Shown here in pieces: positions 9,111 through 16,820 of a DNA stretch of 64,000 bases; position 1 is the first letter of the stretch; every line of letters starts with the position of its first letter. Under the pieces are notes generated by a model. It saw only the letters and a program-made list of their open reading frames with translations, searched no databases and was not told where the DNA came from. The position numbers were made by a program, and so were the translations under genes. This DNA is from Pontibacter kalidii (GTDB taxonomy: Bacteria > Bacteroidota > Bacteroidia > Cytophagales > Hymenobacteraceae): assembly GCF_026278245.1 (NCBI RefSeq), contig NZ_CP111079.1, positions 3,350,501 through 3,414,500 on the forward strand, given 5' to 3'.

Positions 9111-9992
9111 TTATTTAGCCTTGAGAGCCGCTGTAATTTTCCGTTTATATCCCGCTATTCGCTCCTCCTCTCCTTGCCTGGTACCATTCTGCAGCTTACC
9201 GACCCATTTATTATAAGCCTGACGTGTCCCTACATCTCCAAAGGTACTTGATAATGCCGCATGCATACTTGTTTGATTAGTAAAGAAATCTCTCCTGATA
9301 AGGCCAAGGTCTGCCAGTGCGCAGAGTAATAAAAAAAACACCTTAGGACTGGAGTTTGAATAATTTTGCAACAAGAAGCTCATTAGCTTTTGCTTTTCTT
9401 CTTCACCTTCAGTTATTATATAATCTTCAAAAGAAACAGGTTCAGGTCCATCATTTCTGTCTTTCTCTACCCCCTTATTCAAATTGGCATCTGATGCACC
9501 CCTATCTTGAAATAGGGGCATGTATTCACCGGAGATGTTATAGTCCTCCCTCCTGAGGTCACTATCATACTTAAGGCGCACAATACCGTATTTTTTAGCT
9601 ATACTTAGTATCTCCGTTGCAGCCAAGCTCAGGCCACTTATGTATCCGCTATCAATAATAGTAAAAGCACTATCTCTTGCTGCAAAACTATAGTCATAAT
9701 TTAGCTGCAACAACCGTTTTTCGCGCAGCATCCTAAATTGAGTTAACAGGTAACCAATGCCATTATAGTAAACTTCTTCTACGTATTGCTTAAGCGGTAC
9801 CGGATGTTCTAAATTACTTAGGACAACTTCTTTAAATTCATCTAGGAACCGCTCAAGTTGGCTTCCCCTGTAGTTAATTATCTTTTCTTGGCTATAACTT
9901 TCACCATTAAGTAGCTTCTGAAGCTCCCAAAGCGCCTCTTCCTCAGAACGACGCATTAAATTAAACTGGGTAAACTTGACATCGGCAGCCAT
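9111..9992 (-). CDS. Unknown protein of the integrated element, next to the integrase
   Basis: I do not recognise this 293-residue protein. The chosen ATG (9992) lies 1 base after the integrase stop, so it is translated from the integrase transcript; a start at 10031 would add 13 residues inside the integrase gene. It is soluble, with no signal peptide or membrane segment. The N-terminal half is helical and charged, with an Asp/Glu-rich middle (FEDYIITEGEEEK). The C-terminal part (STFGDVGTRQAYNKWVGKLQ onward) is basic and could bind DNA. AT-rich codon use matches the integrase. Confidence 0.75.
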   Translation of the reverse strand: MAADVKFTQFNLMRRSEEEALWELQKLLNGESYSQEKIINYRGSQLERFLDEFKEVVLSNLEHPVPLKQYVEEVYYNGIGYLLTQFRMLREKRLLQLNYDYSFAARDSAFTIIDSGYISGLSLAATEILSIAKKYGIVRLKYDSDLRREDYNISGEYMPLFQDRGASDANLNKGVEKDRNDGPEPVSFEDYIITEGEEEKQKLMSFLLQNYSNSSPKVFFLLLCALADLGLIRRDFFTNQTSMHAALSSTFGDVGTRQAYNKWVGKLQNGTRQGEEERIAGYKRKITAALKAK

Positions 9993-9993
9993 A

Positions 9994-11232
9994 TCAAGAT
10001 GCTTTCTTGAAGTTGGTGAGCAAGGCTGCATTCTTCAGACGCTCTTCTTTCTCAAATCTCGCCATATAGTTTTCAGTAGTTTTTAAGTCATTATGCCCAA
10101 GCGTCTCAGAGATATAAGCAAGATTAGCCCCTGAGCGCTTGAGTACGGTAGCATAACTATGTCGCGCTGTATAAGTACTAATACTACCAATACCCAATTC
10201 TTTACCAATACCCTTCATCTTCTTATTCATCAGGCTCGTTACGTTTTTTATGATGCGCCTTTCGTCTTCCGGGGTTTCGTCGCCACTTAGAAAAGGGAAA
10301 ATGTAATCGTTTGGCTCTGCGTTGCTGTTTCCCCACTTATTGATAATAGCCTGCATCTCGGGCGTTATAACAGCATGTATTTGTTTTTTCTTCTTTGCCT
10401 TGGCTAATGTTTTCTGTCTGTAAAAGGAAATTTCCCCATTGTTGATGTTTGAGAACTTGAGCTTACATATATCCGTGATATTGGCCCCATTACAGAGGTA
10501 AGAGAAGAGCCACAGATCACGGCACCTTTCCTCTGTTTCTGTCTTACATTGATAGTCTACTATTTTGGCAATCTCTCCAATCGTTAAAGAAATGCTCCTG
10601 CCTTCGTGTTGCGGTATCTCATACTTTCCTTTCCCAAACGGGTGTTGGGAGGGTTTGATTATTCCTGCAGCCTTTGCTTCATTTACAATTACTTGCAGTG
10701 CCCTCATATACATCGATATGGTAGTATAGCTCTTATTTTCTTCGAGTAAACTCTTTTCATATCGCAGGAGCCAATCAATAGTAACCTGTGAAAACTTAAC
10801 CTGCTTCCCAGCAAAAAGCTCTATACTACGCAGCGTGTACTTATACCAATCTGCCGTACTTACTTTACCATTTGCTTTCAGGCCTTCAATTTTGGCTTTG
10901 AAAGCTGTATTCAACGTATCACCCGTAGCATTGCCCAGCCGCTTATTTAATGTATCAAATGAAAACGTGTCGTCTTTAACGAGCGCTTTGACAGCATCTC
11001 TCACCTTTTCCGCTGTAACCTGCACAGAGTTTCTTATCTCAATTAACTCTCTGTTCCTAGTACTCGCCAATTTTTCCCAGTCTTCTTCAGCCAGGTATTT
11101 TCCAGTTGAGTAATATTGGCGTTGCCGCTTATAGGTAACACGTATTTTGGCAGGGAACAATCCAAACTTGTTTGCTCTCCTGGTATCCAGCATTGCAGAC
11201 ACCGTAATTCCGTTATCAGAGTAGTCGAACAT
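9994..11232 (-). CDS. int: Tyrosine recombinase (element integrase)
   Basis: Integrates and excises the element at a tRNA-Ala gene. Layout is the Bacteroidota form: an arm-binding N-terminal domain, a SAM-like core-binding domain (about 105-195 of the longer frame) and a catalytic domain. In the frame counted from 11271, the second Arg and His lie in TARHSYAT (R370, H371), the later His in LGHND (H393) and the nucleophile is Y402 in ENYMARF. At the first catalytic Arg position the motif is CNGAN, so Asn261 stands there. I prefer the ATG at 11232 (MFDYSDNGI); the longer start adds 13 residues. It lies next to the attachment site at 11,396. Confidence 0.9.
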   Translation of the reverse strand: MFDYSDNGITVSAMLDTRRANKFGLFPAKIRVTYKRQRQYYSTGKYLAEEDWEKLASTRNRELIEIRNSVQVTAEKVRDAVKALVKDDTFSFDTLNKRLGNATGDTLNTAFKAKIEGLKANGKVSTADWYKYTLRSIELFAGKQVKFSQVTIDWLLRYEKSLLEENKSYTTISMYMRALQVIVNEAKAAGIIKPSQHPFGKGKYEIPQHEGRSISLTIGEIAKIVDYQCKTETEERCRDLWLFSYLCNGANITDICKLKFSNINNGEISFYRQKTLAKAKKKKQIHAVITPEMQAIINKWGNSNAEPNDYIFPFLSGDETPEDERRIIKNVTSLMNKKMKGIGKELGIGSISTYTARHSYATVLKRSGANLAYISETLGHNDLKTTENYMARFEKEERLKNAALLTNFKKAS

Positions 11233-11395
11233 AGGCCTTCCACAGGTAAATTGTGCACACACAATTTGCACACAGAGTTAGAAAATAACTGAAAACAGTT
11301 GATATTAGAAGAAACAGATATAGCCCTTAATGCGTTCCATTTAAGTATTTTGTTACCCAATGAAAATAGGGGAAATTATCAGAAAAAGCACTTTT

Positions 11396-11442
11396 CCTGC
11401 ATGGCATGCAAGAGGTCATCGGTTCGACTCCGATATTCTCCA
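11396..11442 (+). tRNA. 3' half of a tRNA-Ala(GGC) gene: attachment-site remnant
   Basis: The anticodon loop ATGGCAT (11401-11407, anticodon GGC), anticodon 3' stem GCAAG, 5-base variable loop, T arm (ATCGG, TTCGACT, CCGAT; 11418-11434), acceptor 3' strand ATTCTCC and A73 (11442) are all present. The 5' side fits badly: the anticodon 5' stem reads CCTGC with one mismatch and no D arm is visible. A GGGGAA at 11369 could pair with six bases of the acceptor strand. This is what is left when an element inserts into a tRNA 3' end; the intact gene should lie off the left edge. Confidence 0.75.
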
Positions 11443-11447
11443 CGAAA

Positions 11448-11475
11448 GGCAACTGCGAAAGCGGTTGCCTTTTTT
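11448..11475 (+). terminator. Intrinsic terminator of the tRNA-Ala gene
   Basis: A 9-bp stem GGCAACTGC/GCGGTTGCC (one G-T pair) with a GAAA tetraloop and seven Ts. It starts 5 bases after the tRNA 3' end and now has no tRNA promoter in front of it within the window. Confidence 0.85.
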
Positions 11476-11545
11476 CATTTTTGATCGAACCCATACTTGC
11501 CTGTGGCTCACAGCCAGAAAACCGGCCGCAATACTGCCCGTTACC

Positions 11546-11553
11546 AATTCTAT
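11546..11553. repeat. Left target-site duplication of the insertion sequence
   Basis: AATTCTAT, repeated exactly at 12984-12991 on the other side of the inverted repeats. Confidence 0.9.
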
Positions 11554-11586
11554 GGATCAAGCGGAATAGTTGTGGGGTAGCTCTTC

Positions 11587-12558
11587 TCAGGCATAGATGT
11601 TGGCTAGTCGGAAGAGGAAAAACGTTGTATCTCTGACTCCCCTGAAGGTGGCTCTGAAGGCTTTTACCTTAGCATTGAAGGATTCGGCCGAGGCATTGGT
11701 GCTGCGGTTATTGAAGAAATTGAGGATGTGCTCATAATGATTCTGTACCGACCGGGCCACCGTGCGAAAGGAGTCTATACCGGAGGCCTCCACTTCATTG
11801 TACCAGATGGCCAGGCGCTTGAATGCCTGCTGCTTGCTTTTGCAATAGGTAAAGATCTGGCCCAGCTCCATGGCCAGGTCATAGGCCCTGCCCAGCAGCG
11901 GATACCTGTAGAAGAGCATATCGGCTCTTTCCTTTTGGGAGGCGCTCCATCTGCTTCGGTGCTTGAAGAGCAGGTAGCGGCTGCGGGCCAGCAGCTGCTT
12001 CAACGTGTCCCCGTTAGATAGTACTTCCGCGTCAAAACGCTGCCTGCTCCTTTTCGCCTGCTCTAACCGCTGGTTTTCCTCATCCAGGGCTTGCCAGCGG
12101 TACTTGATACGAAGCTCCTGCACCGCTTCATAAGCCAGCTTCTGGACATGGAAACGGTCAATGACCCGGCAAGCTTTGGGAAAGCAGCCTCTCACAGCCT
12201 TGGCCATGTCCAGGGTCACCTCCCGGACTTTGGCTCTGGCCGTCTGGGGTATGCCTTCCAGCACTGTGATAATGTCTTCTGCCTGTGTGCCCCTGACCAT
12301 CGCCACCAGCGCGCCTTTTCTGCCTTTAGCGGCTTTGTTGGTCAGGATGGTGTAGAGCTCTCCATTGGAGAGGGCTGTCTCATCAATGCTCAGCTCTTGG
12401 CCAACGTTCTGGGGAAAGCGCATCCAGTCGGAGGCGTGCTCCCGCTGCTCCCATTGGTGAAAGTGGCTGGTGTGCTCCTTGTACTGCTCCTGGAGCTGTT
12501 TGCCGTCCAGGTGGAAGTAGCTGGCCAGTTGCCGGCAGCTGACGGGGGTGTTATCCAA
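11587..12558 (-). CDS. DDE transposase (catalytic ORF of the IS)
   Basis: The 323-residue catalytic part. Acidic residues in the expected order: D59 in SIDETAL, D117 in TLDMAK, D134 in VIDRFH and E292 in SAESFN, with an alpha-helical insertion between, as in ISL3/ISAon1-type transposases. The frame begins with a TTG codon in the overlap with the upstream ORF and has no ATG there, so it may be expressed by reinitiation or by a +1 shift at the T6-A4 run (around 12568-12577). Confidence 0.88.
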   Translation of the reverse strand: MDNTPVSCRQLASYFHLDGKQLQEQYKEHTSHFHQWEQREHASDWMRFPQNVGQELSIDETALSNGELYTILTNKAAKGRKGALVAMVRGTQAEDIITVLEGIPQTARAKVREVTLDMAKAVRGCFPKACRVIDRFHVQKLAYEAVQELRIKYRWQALDEENQRLEQAKRSRQRFDAEVLSNGDTLKQLLARSRYLLFKHRSRWSASQKERADMLFYRYPLLGRAYDLAMELGQIFTYCKSKQQAFKRLAIWYNEVEASGIDSFRTVARSVQNHYEHILNFFNNRSTNASAESFNAKVKAFRATFRGVRDTTFFLFRLANIYA

Positions 12559-12904
12559 GTGCTGCTTTTAAAAAAGCGGCGAATTCACTTGTCATTCGCG
12601 TTCCCTGTTGTACCAGTTTCCAGTCTCTGGTGATTACCTCTCCCGAGTCAGGTAAGTGCCAGCGGCGTCTTTTGATGCAGAGGGTGACCTGCTGGCCACG
12701 GATAGGGAAATCCTGCAGCTTAATCTCAGGCAGGAAACCTTTGGACTCAGAGCGCTGGCCATGATAAACTTCGGGGAGGAGGTTCTTCTCCTCCAACTGC
12801 AGCTGCAGGCCTGCCGGGCCTTGCAGGACATGTGTTACGTTGAAGTACTCCAGAATACCTTCTGGCAAGAGACAGCGGATAAGAGTGAGGTAAGGATCTT
12901 GCAA
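12551..12904 (-). CDS. Transposase N-terminal region protein of the IS
   Basis: A 117-residue protein that precedes the catalytic frame in this IS type and presumably supplies the DNA-end-binding domain. It has a basic segment KRRRWHLP near residue 79. It ends in the sequence coding for AAFLKAALG, where six Ts and four As make slippage into the next frame possible. Start ATG at 12904 is 53 bases inside the right inverted repeat. Confidence 0.75.
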   Translation of the reverse strand: MQDPYLTLIRCLLPEGILEYFNVTHVLQGPAGLQLQLEEKNLLPEVYHGQRSESKGFLPEIKLQDFPIRGQQVTLCIKRRRWHLPDSGEVITRDWKLVQQGTRMTSEFAAFLKAALG

Positions 12905-12983
12905 GGGAAAAGCGTGTGTGGTGAATTATACGCACGCAAAGCTGCTCTTTTTTTCACTGCCCCACAAGTTTTCGGATTGATCC

Positions 12984-12991
12984 AATTCTAT
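12984..12991. repeat. Right target-site duplication of the insertion sequence
   Basis: AATTCTAT, identical to 11546-11553. Confidence 0.9.
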
Positions 12992-13038
12992 CTCCTGACG
13001 CTTTTGCACATGCCTACAAAACAAGAGACAGGCTGCGG

Positions 13039-14187
13039 CTATTTCATCAGATTTAGTTTCAGAACCTTGCCGTTATCCTGATCCGTCAGCACGTAGATAG
13101 ACCCGTCTGGGGCCTGCTCCACATCGCGCACGCGCACAGTCAGCGGGATACGCTCCACTTCCTCCGCCTTGCCGCCGTTTAGTTGCACCCGCACAATACC
13201 TGAGCTGGTCAGCCCGCCAATCAGCGCGCTTCCCTTCCATTTCGGATACATGCTACCTGTGTAGAAAACCATCCCGGAGGGAGAAATGGTAGGTGTCCAA
13301 TGGATAACGGCGTCGGCAAACTCAGGGCGTGTGGATGGTTTGGGGATTTTGGAGCCATCGTAGTTATCGCCCCAGCTTACCACCGGCCAACCATAGTTCC
13401 TGCCAGCTTGGGGCTGGTTCAGCTCATCGCCACCCATTGGCCCCATCTCTGCGATCCAAAGGTTGCCTGTGGCCGGGTCTACGGCTGCGCTTTCTATGTT
13501 GCGGTGGCCGTACGACCATACCTCATCCCTTGCCTCCTGCTTCCCCACAAAGGGGTTATCCTTCGGCACTGTGCCGTCCGGTTTTAGGCGCACAATAGTA
13601 CCCAAGTGGTTTGAAAGGTCCTGGGCGGGGTCAAACTTGAAGCGCTCGCCCAATGTCAGCACCAGGTGCCCGTCCGGCATGAACACAATGCGCCCGCCGA
13701 AGTGGTTAGGCCCCTCCACCTTCTGCTCCTGCCGGAAAATCACCTTAAAGTCCTTGATCTCGTTTCCTTCCAGCCGTCCCCGCCCAACTGCCGTGGAGGC
13801 GGTGTTGTTCTCCCCGGGCTCTGCAAAAGAAAGGTAAACAAGGTTGTTTTGCCCAAAGTCAGGGTCCAGTGCCACGTCCAGCATCCCTCCCTGCCCCTGC
13901 GCAAACACTTTGGGCGTGCCCTCCAGCGGCTCGGAAAGCTTGTTATTCTTGTCGAGTATGCGGAGCGTGCCAGCCCGCTCTGTAACCAGGAGCCGGCCGT
14001 CCGGCAGAAAAGCCATACCCCACGGATGATCCAGGTTTTGGGCCAGCGTCTCCACCTTAATATCGCCTGCCTCCGTTCTGACGGAGGATTTCTGCGCACA
14101 GGCTTGGTCTGCCATAAGCAATAAGGCTAGCATAGCCGCGGTGGCCCTCAAGAGGCGCACCAGTGTGTGGTTCTTTGTTGTCTTCAT
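13039..14187 (-). CDS. PQQ-dependent sugar dehydrogenase (soluble glucose/sorbosone dehydrogenase family)
   Basis: A secreted six-bladed beta-propeller that oxidises aldose sugars with PQQ. A signal peptide (LLRATAAMLALLLMADQACA) covers the first 31 residues. Family motifs: NLDHPWGMAFLPDGRLLVTE early on, VYLSFAEPG, and GHRNIESAAVDPATGNLW then GGDELN and GRNYGWP, which form the PQQ and calcium site. Length (382) is normal for the YliI/Asd branch. It stands alone, with the IS about 50 bases from its 3' end, so its own terminator may have been displaced. Substrate is unknown, and no PQQ synthesis genes are in the window. Confidence 0.88.
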   Translation of the reverse strand: MKTTKNHTLVRLLRATAAMLALLLMADQACAQKSSVRTEAGDIKVETLAQNLDHPWGMAFLPDGRLLVTERAGTLRILDKNNKLSEPLEGTPKVFAQGQGGMLDVALDPDFGQNNLVYLSFAEPGENNTASTAVGRGRLEGNEIKDFKVIFRQEQKVEGPNHFGGRIVFMPDGHLVLTLGERFKFDPAQDLSNHLGTIVRLKPDGTVPKDNPFVGKQEARDEVWSYGHRNIESAAVDPATGNLWIAEMGPMGGDELNQPQAGRNYGWPVVSWGDNYDGSKIPKPSTRPEFADAVIHWTPTISPSGMVFYTGSMYPKWKGSALIGGLTSSGIVRVQLNGGKAEEVERIPLTVRVRDVEQAPDGSIYVLTDQDNGKVLKLNLMK

Positions 14188-14520
14188 AGCCGGTAGATTT
14201 TCTTGTACTTCTTTACAACGCAGCTTAATTACCTGTTGTTATGAAATTTACATCCCCTACCCTGCCTGTGATTAGGTAGGCGAGGCTGTTGCCTTTATGC
14301 TCCCCTGGCGCTTCCGGCATTTTGCACAAGATGGGCGGCCAGCGCGCATGGCTCCCCGCAGGTCTACCCTTGCTATACACCAGGCTTGGTGCCTCAGGCC
14401 AATGCTTTCCTCCCTTCCTAAATATCGCCCTTCCTCCACTGCATATACCCTCCTTTCTAAAACAACCCTACCCCGGCCCCGTACCACATAGGACTTGTTT
14501 CACTAAAAAAGGAGGTAGCT
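14188..14520. promoter_or_regulatory. Divergent promoter region with a strong Shine-Dalgarno sequence
   Basis: A 333-base spacer between the leftward sugar dehydrogenase and the rightward DUF2267 gene. I see no gene in it. Its right end holds AAAAAAGGAGGT (14505-14516), four bases before the DUF2267 ATG, a near-perfect anti-16S match and unusual for Bacteroidota, where such sites are rare. Confidence 0.55.
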
Positions 14521-14955
14521 ATGGCTTTTAACTTTGAGGAGAATCAGAAGGATGCAATCAATCTGCTTAAGAAAGTAGCGGAGGAGTTGGACACAGAAGA
14601 CCTGAACCAGGCGGGCCGTGTGTTCCGGGCTGTGTTGCAGGCCATCCGCGACAGGCTGCCCGTGAACGATGCGGCACACTTTGCCGCGCAGCTGCCCATC
14701 ATCTGGAAGGGCATTTACTATGACCAGTATAACCCGGCCCAGGTACCCGTAAAGATCCGCGACGGGCAGGAGTGGATAGACTTTATCCGGAGCAAGAACG
14801 CCTTCGCCGCCAACAACGACTTCATCACCGACGGCGACATCATTAGATCGTTCCAGTCGGTGTTCAAGGCACTGCGCCACTGCGTTTCGGCAGAAGAGCT
14901 GCACAAGGTAAAAGAGGCCATGCACCACGACATCCAGGAATTGCTGGAAGTATAA
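14521..14955 (+). CDS. DUF2267 domain protein
   Basis: A 144-residue soluble protein whose whole length fits DUF2267: two helical halves, each with an acidic start and the pattern RVFRAVLQAIRDRLPVNDAAHFAAQLP around residues 35-62. The biochemical role of the family is unknown; members are often near stress genes. A strong ribosome-binding site precedes it, which suggests high expression. It ends in a clear terminator. Confidence 0.85.
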   Translation: MAFNFEENQKDAINLLKKVAEELDTEDLNQAGRVFRAVLQAIRDRLPVNDAAHFAAQLPIIWKGIYYDQYNPAQVPVKIRDGQEWIDFIRSKNAFAANNDFITDGDIIRSFQSVFKALRHCVSAEELHKVKEAMHHDIQELLEV

Positions 14956-14974
14956 GCCAGCCTAACCAAAGTAT

Positions 14975-15020
14975 AAAAGGTGCCGTTTCCATACTTAGTA
15001 TTGAAGAAGCGGCACCTTTT
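14975..15020 (+). terminator. Intrinsic terminator after the DUF2267 gene
   Basis: AAAAGGTGCCG (14975-14985) pairs with CGGCACCTTTT (15010-15020), extended by TTTC/GAAG-like pairing; the right arm ends in four Ts. Confidence 0.8.
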
Positions 15021-15034
15021 ATGTATCTCGTACC

Positions 15035-15817
15035 ATGAAAAAAATCTACATCACCCTTATCTCTATCCTTCTACTTAGCGCCTGCCGGCAGCAGGAGTCT
15101 GAACTGACCTCTGCCACTATAACGACACAGCCCGTGAGCCAGGATACGCTGCAGGACACCGTAGCGGCAGCCCCAGCAACACCTCCCCTATCCAGCTGCC
15201 AGGTAGAGGCTCCACTGCTGCTGCCCCCCGACACGGCCACCACAGACGCCGGGCTGGTGAAGTACCTGCAGCAGCTGGAGCAGGCCGTGCAGACGCAGAA
15301 CGCAAAGCAGCTGCAGGAACTGGTGGACCCCAACATCAGGACTGGCTTCGATGAGAACGGCGGCTGGAGCCGCTTTGCCGGACAGTGGCACCCCGGAAAC
15401 GCCAACTCAGAAGTATGGCTGCTGCTGCAGCACCTACTGCAGCTCGGTGGTGGATATCCCCTCGAGAACAACCGGGAAGTGTACGCGCTGCCTTACGTCT
15501 ATAGCAACTGGCCCGATTCGATAGATGCCTTTATGCATGTGGCCGTGATAAGAACGGGGGCCATACTTCGGGAGGAGCCTGTGGCCAACGCCCCCGCCGT
15601 GTGTGCCCTTAACCAGGTGATGCTGAAGGTGGATTACGGCAAATCGTACCCGGAGGGGGCGCCGCAGAAAGAGTGGTGGCATGTGCAGAGCGCCGACGCG
15701 CAGCTGCAGGGCTACCTGCACCGCTCCGACGTGCACAGCCCGGTGGGGTACCGCGCTATCTTCAACAAAAACAAGAAAGGCAACTGGCAGATGACCGCCC
15801 TGGTAGCCGGCGACTAA
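15035..15817 (+). CDS. Lipoprotein with a C-terminal SH3-like region
   Basis: A 260-residue envelope lipoprotein. The signal peptide ends in a lipobox LLSAC with Cys17. A Gln/Leu-rich helix (about 70-95) follows a linker rich in Thr, Pro and Ala. The C-terminal third (GAILREEPVANAPAVCALNQ through GYLHRSDV) reads as a bacterial SH3 domain, which often binds cell wall. I recognise no enzyme motif. It is flanked by terminators on both sides, so it is a single-gene unit. Confidence 0.8.
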   Translation: MKKIYITLISILLLSACRQQESELTSATITTQPVSQDTLQDTVAAAPATPPLSSCQVEAPLLLPPDTATTDAGLVKYLQQLEQAVQTQNAKQLQELVDPNIRTGFDENGGWSRFAGQWHPGNANSEVWLLLQHLLQLGGGYPLENNREVYALPYVYSNWPDSIDAFMHVAVIRTGAILREEPVANAPAVCALNQVMLKVDYGKSYPEGAPQKEWWHVQSADAQLQGYLHRSDVHSPVGYRAIFNKNKKGNWQMTALVAGD

Positions 15818-15866
15818 AGTATAAAAGGCCAGTTGCTAAAGTATAGCAACTGGCCTTTTATACTTT
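15816..15866. terminator. Bidirectional terminator with a 23-bp perfect stem
   Basis: The arms 15816-15838 and 15844-15866 are exactly complementary over 23 bases, with a 5-base loop. It lies between convergent genes and has AAAs and TTTs at both outer ends. The outer parts of both arms contain the AAGTATA/TATACTT word that is frequent in this chromosome. Confidence 0.9.
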
Positions 15867-15880
15867 CACCTGATTTATAC

Positions 15881-16798
15881 TTATACGAACAAGCCTTCAA
15901 CGGACAGGTAGCGCTCGCCGGTATCGTAGCAAAAGGTAAGCACCTTAGCGCCGGCCGGAATCTCCTCCTCCAGCTTTTTGTTCACAGCCGCCAGCGAGGC
16001 CCCGGAGGATATCCCCACAAACAGGCCTTCCTCGCGAGCGGCGCGGCGGGTGTAGTCAAAGGCTTCGTCCTGCTGCACCTGCACCACGCCATCCAGCAGC
16101 GTGGTATCCATAATGGAAGGTATAAACCCTGCCCCGATGCCCTGCAGCGGGTGCGGCCCCGGCTCTCCTCCGCTCAATACCGGCGAGGCAGTGGGTTCCA
16201 CTGCGTATACTTTCAGGTCCGGGAATCTGCTTTTGAGCACTTTGGCCACGCCTGTTATATGACCGCCTGTGCCTACCCCGGTAATCAGGTAATCAAAGCC
16301 ATCCGGAAAATCCTCCAGAATCTCCTGTGCAGTGGTGTCTATATGGATCTGTGTGTTGGCCTCGTTGTCGAACTGCATGGGCATCCAGGCGTTGCTGTTC
16401 TCCTGCAAGATCTCCCGGGCACGGGCAATGGCCCCTTTCATCCCCAGCTCGCGCGGGGTTAGCTCCAGGCGGGCGCCGTAGGCAGCCATCAGCCGGCGGC
16501 GCTCCACCGACATCGACTCCGGCATCACCAGGATAATATCATAGCCTTTTACGGCGGCCACCATGGCCAGCCCCACGCCCGTGTTGCCGGAAGTCGGCTC
16601 CACAATCACGCCCCCTTTGGTGAGCAAACCTTTGCGTTCGGCATCCTCCACCATCGCCAGGGAAATACGGTCTTTTATACTTCCGCCGGGGTTGCTGCGC
16701 TCTAGTTTCATCCATACTTCCACATCGTCTCTAAACAGCCTGTTGATGCGCATGTGGGGGGTAGCCCCAATAGAATCCAGTATCGTGTTGATCTTCAT
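15881..16798 (-). CDS. cysM: Cysteine synthase (O-acetylserine sulfhydrylase)
   Basis: A PLP enzyme that makes cysteine from O-acetylserine and sulfide. K42 in GGSIKDR binds PLP; PTSGNTG (68-74) holds the substrate; GTGGH around 178 binds the PLP phosphate; ISSGASL is near residue 265. Length (305) is typical. It follows cysE by 22 bases in the same direction, so the two steps from serine to cysteine form an operon. CysM versus CysK cannot be settled by eye; the first Met-Lys-Ile start is the only reasonable one. Confidence 0.9.
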   Translation of the reverse strand: MKINTILDSIGATPHMRINRLFRDDVEVWMKLERSNPGGSIKDRISLAMVEDAERKGLLTKGGVIVEPTSGNTGVGLAMVAAVKGYDIILVMPESMSVERRRLMAAYGARLELTPRELGMKGAIARAREILQENSNAWMPMQFDNEANTQIHIDTTAQEILEDFPDGFDYLITGVGTGGHITGVAKVLKSRFPDLKVYAVEPTASPVLSGGEPGPHPLQGIGAGFIPSIMDTTLLDGVVQVQQDEAFDYTRRAAREEGLFVGISSGASLAAVNKKLEEEIPAGAKVLTFCYDTGERYLSVEGLFV

Positions 16799-16820
16799 AC
16801 TTGCTTTGCTTTATACTTTG

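Larger units (their letters stand above)
11554..12983. mobile_element. Complete insertion sequence, ISAon1-like two-ORF type, 1,430 bp
   Basis: The ends are imperfect inverted repeats of about 27 bp: GGATCAA at 11554-11560 through TGTGGGG and AG at 11580, mirrored at 12957-12983. Exact 8-bp duplications AATTCTAT flank the element (11546-11553 and 12984-12991), so the boundaries are certain and the insertion is recent. It carries two leftward frames overlapping by 8 bases. It has landed about 70 bases beyond the tRNA terminator, outside the integrated element. Family naming rests on the paired small N-terminal ORF and DDE ORF and is from memory. Confidence 0.88.

Noticed and set aside
11369..11442. 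A complete 74-base tRNA from GGGGAAA to A73
   Set aside because: The ends could pair in six of seven positions, but there is no D arm and no G18-G19; the 5' half is not tRNA-like, so I call only the 3' half.
11299..11636. Several short frames over the tRNA remnant (peptides such as QEVIGSTPIFSTK)
   Set aside because: These are translations of tRNA T-arm sequence, a well-known artefact; the RNA interpretation explains them.
12551..12600. Classic -1 programmed frameshift at TTTTTTA in the IS
   Set aside because: The catalytic frame lies at +1 (or -2) relative to the first ORF, and a -1 shift would not enter it; the run is kept only as a possible slippage site.
15046..15471. Long antisense frames over GC-rich genes (for example 15046-15471, 17094-17630, 27590-28546, 31649-32635, 34919-35758)
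   Set aside because: They mirror well-supported genes on the other strand and have low-complexity His/Gln/Arg-rich translations.
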